From: Rapana venosa
Taxonomy: Eukaryota; Mollusca; Gastropoda; Neogastropoda; Muricidae
Assembly (NCBI GenBank): GCA_028751875.1
Contig: CM054151.1
Location: 44,170,919-44,234,918, forward strand
DNA: 64,000 nt
Reading direction: 5' to 3'
The notes under the pieces are model-generated. The model made no database searches, was not told the origin of the DNA, and saw only the letters and a program-made list of their open reading frames with translations. Shown one piece after another: positions 57,310 to 64,000 of this stretch (positions are counted from its first letter, which is position 1; every line of letters begins with the position of its first letter). A program made the translations under genes and the position numbers.

Positions 57310-57570
57310 CCCCCGTCAGTTTTTCCATCATCCCCTTCTTGTCATCGTTTCCTCACCCCCTTCTGTCTCATCGTTTCCAATCCCCTTTCTGTCTTCATCG
57401 TTTCCTACCCCCATCTGTCTTATCGTTTCCTATCCCCATCGTCTCCCTTTTTCCATCATCCCTTTGTTTTCATCTTTCCCCATCACCCCCTTTTCTGTTT
57501 TCATCTTTTCCATTACCCCTTCTGTCTTCATTGTTCCATCATCCCTTCGTTGCCCTTTTAGTTTCCTTTC
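57310..57570. repeat. minisatellite, period about 26 bp, about 10 copies
   Basis: The unit is close to CTGTCTTCATCGTTTCCTAT followed by CCCCTT. The forward Ser/Pro/Phe-rich open frame over it is a repeat product. Confidence 0.8.
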
Positions 57571-58085
57571 CTCAGCAACTCGGGGTCGTCCCACATGGCG
57601 GACTTGTTCTTCGTTACAAAAGTCGGTGGTCTGTTTCCCTTCCTCTCGCCTTTGCCCCCCATTCTGCCCGGGCGGGGGCCCAGGTTCATTTCAGGGCATT
57701 GTTCCCCGGGCCTGTCCAAATTTTTCCCTTTTTCCTGACTAACTTCAAAAATGTTCATTGGGATTCTTCAGCTCTTCCCAATTGTTTTGTTTCCCACAGC
57801 TTCCCTTGTGATTCTGTTTTCTCTGCAGCTTTTAAGGTCCATCCCCCCTTCTTTTTAAAAAGTGAAAACTGCCAAGAAATGTTTGCAGTTTTTTGCTTTG
57901 AGCTGCCTTCCCCCGAGTAAGTTCGTCGATGGTCCTTCTTTGTGTGGCTTAGCACATCTGTTCTCATGTTTTGGTAGGTGGGGCATGATGTTTGGGGATT
58001 TGTGTTCTGACAAAGCAAACCTTTTGTCCCAGGGGAGGGGTGGACAGAAAAAAAAAATACAGCTGAGGAATAGTCAGGACAGTTA
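57571..58085 (+). other. open, non-repetitive stretch without identifiable product
   Basis: After the minisatellite a forward frame stays open to about 57920 with mixed residues (VPHGGLVLRYKSRW, FRALFPGPVQ, SHSFPCDSVFS). No family is recognised, and the frame starts inside the repeat, so I do not call a gene. Confidence 0.3.
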
Positions 58086-58087
58086 AC

Positions 58088-58425
58088 ATTAAGCTGTGCT
58101 CCATCTCAGACAGCAGTTAAGGTTTCCCCAACAATCAACTTGACAGTTTTGGGTTAAACTGATGCCCCCTAAATCAAAAAATTGACAGTTAAGTGATGCT
58201 CCATCAATCAGACATGAAAGGAAAACTTTTAAGTCTGTTCCATTATCAAAGGAAAATTTTAAGCTGATGCCCTAATCGTCAGCAACTTAACAGCTAAGGA
58301 GCTCCATCAATCAACAGGAATTACTTTAACTAATCTCCATCAATCACGCATTTAACATTTAAGCTGATGTCCATCAATCCGCTTTAAAAACAGTTAAGTT
58401 AAATGCCCCTTTTTGTCAACTCAAA
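58088..58425. repeat. minisatellite, period about 34 bp, about 10 copies
   Basis: The unit is close to ACAGTTAAGCTGATGCTCCA followed by TCAATCAGAC. TTAAGCTGATG and CCATCAATC recur with indels. Confidence 0.8.
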
Positions 58426-58829
58426 CTGCAGCATTGCAGCCCTTCCCTCTTGTGGGGAAAATTTTTCCAGGCAGAGCTGCGGCGGGACAGTGAAGTTAAA
58501 TGACGGCACCGGGTGCTTGAAAAGGGGGAAATGAGTGTCGTCGTTATGCAAAAAGGCAGGTCACTGGGAGGGTCCAGGGAACAGACGAGCAAACAGGTGA
58601 ACTACCCCGACTCCCCGGGTACCCGACTAGTCATCCCCGGACTTCAAGTTTTTAGCACAAGTCCACCCCTGGAAAACACCAGGTGCAGTAGAAGTGCTGT
58701 TTTTAAAACAAATTTTTTGATACTAATTTCGTGGATGTACATAAAGCATGTCGCACCCCTTTCTCCCCCCCCCCCACACACACACATACCAACTGGTGCT
58801 TGCAGAAAGCACACACACGTGCGCCTTCT

Positions 58830-59310
58830 CTCTCTCTCGCTCTAGCCTCCTCTCTCTCTCCTCTCTTCTTCTCTTTTCCCTTCTTCCCTCTCTCTCTCCC
58901 CTCTCTCGCTCTCGCTCTCGTTTTTTCCTCTCTCTGTGTCCCTTTGGGCTCTTCTCTCGCCCTCTCTCCTTGCTTTTGTTCCGCTCCGTCTTCCCCTCAC
59001 CCCCCTTTTTCTCTCTCTCTCCTATTTTTTCTCCCTCCCCCTTCTCTCTCTATCGCCTCTCTTTTCTTATTGCTCTCACCGCGCTCTCTCTCTCCCCCTC
59101 TCTCTCTCTCTCTCTCTCTTCCTCTCTCTTCCTCTCTCTCTCTTCTCTTCTCTCTCTCTCTCCCCCCCTCTCTCTCTCTTTCTCTCTCTCTTCTCTTCTC
59201 TCTCTCTCTCCTCTTCTCTCTCTCTCTTCTTCTCTCCTCTCTATCGCTCTCCCTCGGTCCGCTCTCTATCGCTCTCTTTCCGCTCGCTCTCTCTCTTTCT
59301 TATGACCACG
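58830..59310. repeat. (CT)n microsatellite and pyrimidine-rich tract
   Basis: CTCTCT with TTCT, CCCC and CGCT interruptions for about 480 bases. The Ser/Leu-rich frames are artefacts. Confidence 0.9.
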
Positions 59311-59354
59311 CAGGTAAACAAATGAAAAAAACAACAAGTAGTTAAAGTAGACAA

Positions 59355-59460
59355 GTTTTTAGTGGAAGATGGGAAGTTAGGTAGGTGGGTGGTAAGTGGG
59401 TAGGTAGGTGGTAGGAAAGTGGTAACAATAGTTGTAGGTAATGAGGTGATAGATGATAGA
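59355..59460. repeat. GTAG-type short repeat
   Basis: GGTAGGTGGGTGGTAAGTGG-type tetranucleotide repeat. Confidence 0.7.
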
Positions 59461-59639
59461 TAAAAGAAGAAGAAGAAAATGAAAAGGCACAACATACCCG
59501 CACCGCAGGCATCCCAACCGCCGCACCAAACCCCAAAACCCTCAAAAAAACACGCCCCGCGCGCGTGCGTGCCCCCTGAACAAATTTTCGGTCATCACAC
59601 TGTTGCTAAGGGCTTGCTATGCCAATTCGTCATATACGC

Positions 59640-60905
59640 ATTGTAGTCCCAAAAATCAACACACTGTGTTATGATAGTGGTTACTGCCTTGAAATTCCCA
59701 AAAATCAAAACATTCATGATATGGATATGCCTTATAACCCAAAAAATCAACCCCCATGTCTCATAGGGGTTTTACTGCCTTGATAATCCCAAAAAATCGT
59801 ACACATGCATGAAGTGGTCCCGCCTTGAAACCCCAAAAAATCAACAATTGTAGATAGTGGCTTTCTGCCTTGTTTTCCCAGAAAATAAACACACTATGTT
59901 CTGGGGCATATGCCTTTATAATCCCGAAAATCAACACACTTTGTTTTGATGTAGCATACTCCCTTTTATACCCAGAAAATACCACTTGTAGATGTGGCAT
60001 ACTGCCTTGAAAATCCCAAAAAATAAACACCATTCTGTAGTGGCTACTGCCTTGAAATCCAGAAAATCAACACAGTATTTATCATAGGGGCATATCCCTT
60101 GATACCCCAGAAAATCAAACACCTATGTAAACATAGGGGCATACTCCCTTGATATCCCAAAAATAAAAAACCCCTTTATGCTGATAGTGGCATGGGCTTT
60201 GAAAATTTCCCAGAAAAAAAACACCTATGTCATGAAGTGGATACTGTTTGTACCCCAGAAAATCCAACTTCTTGATAGTGGCATACTGCCTTGATAATCC
60301 CAAAATTCAACACACTAGTCATGATAGGGGGCATACTCCCTTGTACCCCGAAATCAAACACTATGTCATCAAGTGGCTATTGCCTTGAAATCCCAGAAAT
60401 AACACCATTTTGAAGTAGCAACCCCGTATCCCAGAAAAAAACACAAATGTCTGATGTGGATACTCCCTTGAAATCCCAAAAAAATAAACACCTAGTCGAT
60501 GTGGCTTTCTCCCTTTGATACCCCCAAAAAAAATCAACACAGATGTATCATATGGCATATGCTTGATATCCCAAAAAATAAACAAAACTATTTTTTTTTT
60601 TTGTGGCTTACTCCCTTTAAATTTCCCAGAAAATCAACAACATGTCATGATAGGGGCATAGGCTTTGTAATTCCAGAAATAAACTTATTTTTGAAAGGGG
60701 ATCTCCCTTGATATCCCAAAAAATCAACACACATGTCTTGATATGGCATCTGCCTTGATAACCCCAGAAAATCAACACACTTGTATGAAAAGGGAATGCT
60801 TGATACCCCAAAAAAATCAACACACTATTTGAAAGTGGATCTCCCTTTGATATTCCCCAGAAATCAACAATATGTCTGTAGGGCATACTGCCTTGTATTC
60901 CCAAC
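59640..60905. repeat. minisatellite, period about 51 bp, about 25 copies
   Basis: The unit reads close to TGATAGTGGCATACTGCCTT, GATAATCCCAGAAAATCAAC, ACACTATGTCA. Nearly every copy carries a different set of single-base indels, so the frames break constantly. The reverse-strand open frames (GFQG/FIFWDIKG-like) are by-products. Confidence 0.9.
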
Positions 60906-61365
60906 CTCTCTTTGGCTTAGCCCCAGGAGGGTTTTCACTGAAAACACGCAAAAACAGTACACGTGCAAATCCTGGGAGACACTACATTGCTCCACCACTG
61001 AGACACCAGCCTGTAACCCCCCTAGTGTCAAAAAAACAGAAGGAAAAAACGCAGTGAAACTTTGGTTTAATTAACTCTGAACTACCTCATCACGTTCCGA
61101 GTCTGTTCCCGGTGTGGGGTCAGTGTTGTCTAACAATCCTTTCAGGTCTACATTTTTGAAAGGGAAAAGCTGTGTTGAGGGGAAGATTTCTCGGGTTTGT
61201 GGCGGGTGGCTGTTGCCTTACGAACCAAAAAACCCAAAAACACTCGTGGTCCGCTTTTTTTTTTGATTTTTACTTCGTCAAGATTGTACAGCCCCAAGTT
61301 GACGGCTGTGTCGCGTGCTTCACGTACCGTCCACTGGAGTTATTGCAATTTACTATAAAAAGATG
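60906..61365. other. no feature recognised
   Basis: Unique sequence between two minisatellites. No identifiable product or RNA. Confidence 0.4.
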
Positions 61366-61374
61366 GAATTTCCC

Positions 61375-62340
61375 TCCTCAATGCCCTCACGGCTTTTCCG
61401 TGTTTTTTCCACAGGCCTAGGTAGAGCCCCATCACGGACTTTCCGTGTTTTTGCGTGGTCTGGTAGGCCATCCGGACTTTCCGGTTTTTCCCGGGGCTGG
61501 GTAGACCCCCCATACACTTTTCGTGTTTTTGAAAGGGGTCTAGGTGAGTCCCTCCGGCATTTCTGGTTCTTCCAGGGGTCTAGGTGGGGCCCCCCCATCA
61601 TGGACATTTCCTGTGCTTTCCGGGGTCTGGGGTAACCTCTCCGGCATTTCTGTGTGCTCCGGGGGGTTGGGGGTAGAGCCCACACGGCTTCCCCGGCAGG
61701 TACTCACTGTTTTTCCCCCTGAAGTACTTTTTTTGAGCCCCATGATTTTCCTTGTCCTTCCTTGTCTAGGTAAGCCACATCAGGACTTTCCGTGTTCTTC
61801 CAGGGGTCTGGGTGAGCCCCACGGACTTTTCCGTGTTCTTCCGTGGTTGGGTGACCCCCATCACGGAATTTCTGTTTTCTTCCGGGGGCCCTAGGGAGCC
61901 CTCCGGACTTTTCCGTGTCCTTCCGGGGTCTGGTAGTCCCACAGGGGTTTTTCCGTGTCCTTCCATGGTCTAGGTAATCCCATCCGGATTTTTTCCGGCC
62001 CTTCCGTGGTCTAGGGAGATCCCTCACGGACATTTCCTTTTCCTTCCCAGGGTCTGGTAGGCCCCATCAGGGAAACATTTCCGTGTTCTTCAGTGGTTAG
62101 GTAAGCCCCATACGGACTTTCTGGTTCTTCGGGGGGCCTAGGAGAGCCCCATAACGGAATTTCCGTGCCTTCCATTTGGCTGGGGTGATCCCACACACAT
62201 TTCCGTGCCCTTCCAGTGGTCTAGGTAGATCCCATCAGGGACTTTCCCCGTGTTTTCCCAGGGTCGGGTAGACCCTCCGGACATTTCCGGTCTTCCCAGG
62301 GGTTAGTGGGCCACATCACGGACTCATTTCCGTGGGGGTC
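61375..62340. repeat. minisatellite, period about 43 bp, about 22 copies
   Basis: The unit reads close to CACGGACTTTCCGTGTTCTT followed by CCAGGGGTCTAGGTGAGCCCCAT split over the repeat. ACGGACTTTCCGTG within the unit is a near-palindrome. Copies differ by small indels. Confidence 0.9.
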
Positions 62341-62840
62341 CCCTGACTTGCCCTGAAGACTGAAGCAAACAGCTGTAGCATTAATTCCCCTTGAAGCAGG
62401 AGGGAGTGACCACTGTGAAAAAATGGCACCCAAAACCCCTTTTTCACAGCTGTGAGTGAGGTCAAACAACCCCAAAATAAAACAGAAAAGAGCATTTAAA
62501 ATTTGTTTTTCATAAAGGGATTAACAGAAAAACAAAAGGGGGGGGCTTTGAAGTTAAACAGTTTTAGCTCATAGCAAAATGTTTAATGGAACTGCCCAAG
62601 TTTGCCAATGCCGTTCCACACCCGTGATGAAGCATAAAAGGCAAGGTATTTTAAATGAAAGGGAAAATTTTAGGAAACAGGGCGCATGGATTGTCAAACA
62701 TTGATTGGTTTTTAAAAGATCGTATTCAGAAAAAATGAAAAGAATACAGAAAAAGGGACATATAAAGCAAATAGCTTATGGCAGCTCGAAATTTTATTTG
62801 TCGCCTTCATTTGACTTTTTTCCTCAAGGGGGGACATAAA
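62341..62840. other. no feature recognised
   Basis: Ordinary AT-rich sequence between two minisatellites. Confidence 0.4.
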
Positions 62841-62854
62841 ACGTCTTTGCCCCA

Positions 62855-63120
62855 CCGATGTTTGTTCCCCATGGGTCAAAAGTTGTTCAATTTGGGCAGA
62901 CGTGGCTTCCCCCCGGCTAATCGTATTTTTCGATTTTGGGAGTTTCTGTGTTTTCTCCATGGCTCAATCAGATGGCTCAATTTTGGGGGAAGACTGTGTT
63001 CTTCCCTCATGGCTCAATGATTTTGTTCTTTTGGGACACACGTGTTGCTTTCCCCCATGGCTCAATGCGTATGTCTCAATTTTGGGACACACGGTTTTCT
63101 TCCCTCATCACTCAAAAGGG
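62855..63120. repeat. minisatellite, period about 54 bp, about 5 copies
   Basis: The unit contains CCATGGCTCAAT, CTCAATTTTGGGACACACG and TGTTTTCTTCCC. The forward open frames across it are by-products. Confidence 0.85.
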
Positions 63121-63269
63121 GAATGTCACCACCTTGTGAATTGATGTCCAGCCCCCAGGTGTGAAAGCAGTTTTACACAGTGTGATTATGGGTAGCAAGG
63201 ACACAGTGTGGCACAGCAAAAACCACCGCGCGCGCCACACCTTTTTTTAATTCTTTTATTATTGGTGTA

Positions 63270-63560
63270 GGGACTAGCGATGGAGTAGCGTAGCGTAGCA
63301 GAAGCGTGCGCAGCGCCCAAAAGTGCAGCAGTAGGGGGGTAGGTTTTAGTGTAGTAGCAGTAGTAGTTTCAGAGTGTGTTTAAAATAGTGTAGTGTAGTG
63401 TGTTGGGGTAGGGTTTTTTTTAGTGTACTACCACTACCCCTACCACTTCTACTACCCCTACTCCAATCCCCTACTATTTTACTACTCATTACATTCTATT
63501 ATACTTTTACTACTATACTCTACTACTAGTTGTAGTGGGAGTGGTAGTGGTAGTAGTTAA
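63270..63560. repeat. GTAGT / CTACT simple repeat with strand switch
   Basis: GTAGCGTAG and GTAGTGTAG units run to about 63415, CTACTACC-type units from 63425 to 63530, then GTAGTGGGAGTGGTAG returns to 63560. The complementary halves could fold back on each other. Confidence 0.8.
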
Positions 63561-63739
63561 ACGAAAAAAATTACACTTTTTTTTAAACATCACGAAAAAA
63601 AAGTACCATCCTCTCTCCTCTCTTTTTTCTCTGCTCTCTTTTTTTTTTTTCCTGTTCGTTTTTCTTTTTTGTCTCTGTTCTCTTCCTCTCTCATCTTTTA
63701 ACCACACAAATTTCATCTCAAACCCCATCACTACATATA

Positions 63740-63830
63740 CATCACCAACCCCACCCACACCACACCACACACACCAACACACCCACCACACACACCACAC
63801 ACACACACAACCCACAACACCCCCCCACAC
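63740..63830. repeat. CA-rich (CACAC / CCACA) microsatellite
   Basis: Imperfect CACACCACACC-type repeat. Open frames rich in His/Thr/Pro are artefacts. Confidence 0.8.
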
Positions 63831-64000
63831 CACAACAGCTACGCTGCGTTCAAAACCAAACCCAACGACTAAAACCGCAGACCTTTTTTTTGCCCCTGCT
63901 GTATATGTTTTTACTGCTCCATGTGTGAGTGTAGCTCACGTGTTTAAAGGTGCAAAAATTTTTAGTTGTCGTTTTTACTGGGCCTAGTCTGTTAGCCTCT

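Noticed and set aside
57279..57920. 213-codon forward frame
   Set aside because: The first half is the 26-bp minisatellite; the second half has no recognisable motif and no start of its own.
59640..62340. Arrays of regular period that superficially resemble CRISPR
   Set aside because: Whole units repeat, with no unique spacers, no cas genes and a eukaryotic context; they are minisatellites.

Overview
This window reads as eukaryotic nuclear DNA from an invertebrate, most likely a marine mollusc and possibly a gastropod (a low-confidence guess). The reasons are spliced coding fragments, non-LTR retrotransposons of several lineages, a tRNA-derived SINE present many times, a piggyBac DNA transposon, and abundant (GT)n, (GA)n and (CT)n microsatellites and minisatellites. 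There are no bacterial operons, rRNA genes, CRISPR arrays or convincing full-length genes. Nearly all long open frames are by-products of low-complexity sequence. Sequence quality is uneven: a 500-N scaffold gap lies at 5688-6187, and 6188-10640 and 35800-37200 consist almost entirely of inflated homopolymer runs. Indels break almost every recognisable coding stretch.

Layout. 1-400: a 44-bp minisatellite. 1289-1383: a 95-bp annexin-repeat exon on the + strand, followed by a fourfold tandem duplication of its own 5' splice site. 1560-5480: two degenerate non-LTR retrotransposon fragments, + then -. 5688-10640: gap and corrupted sequence. 10958-11040: a possible second annexin exon. 12090-16300: a decayed LINE on the - strand with a readable reverse transcriptase. 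17.7-35.8 kb: LINE 3' fragments, SINE copies, microsatellites, a 36-bp minisatellite, two small candidate exons at 23.5-23.8 kb, and two families of dispersed repeats. 37.7-45.2 kb: a 1.5-kb direct duplication carrying a piggyBac remnant with a recognisable TTAA/CCCTTT end. 46.1-50.75 kb: strongly C-poor sequence, G/T-rich and then G/A-rich. 50.75-54.85 kb: long purine and pyrimidine tracts with three SINE copies embedded. 54.85-59.3 kb: GT and CT microsatellites. 56.9-63.55 kb: a cluster of distinct minisatellites with periods of about 26, 34, 42, 43, 51 and 54 bp.

How the parts relate. The only host gene I can support well is the annexin, whose introns would hold the retroelement debris. 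The rest is a record of transposition (RNase H-bearing LINE, RTE-like LINEs, SINE, piggyBac) and satellite expansion. I did not find a new biological system. The most useful observations are the duplicated annexin splice site, the multi-copy SINE, the duplicated piggyBac locus (real duplication or a haplotype assembled twice), and the tracts that look like assembly artefacts.
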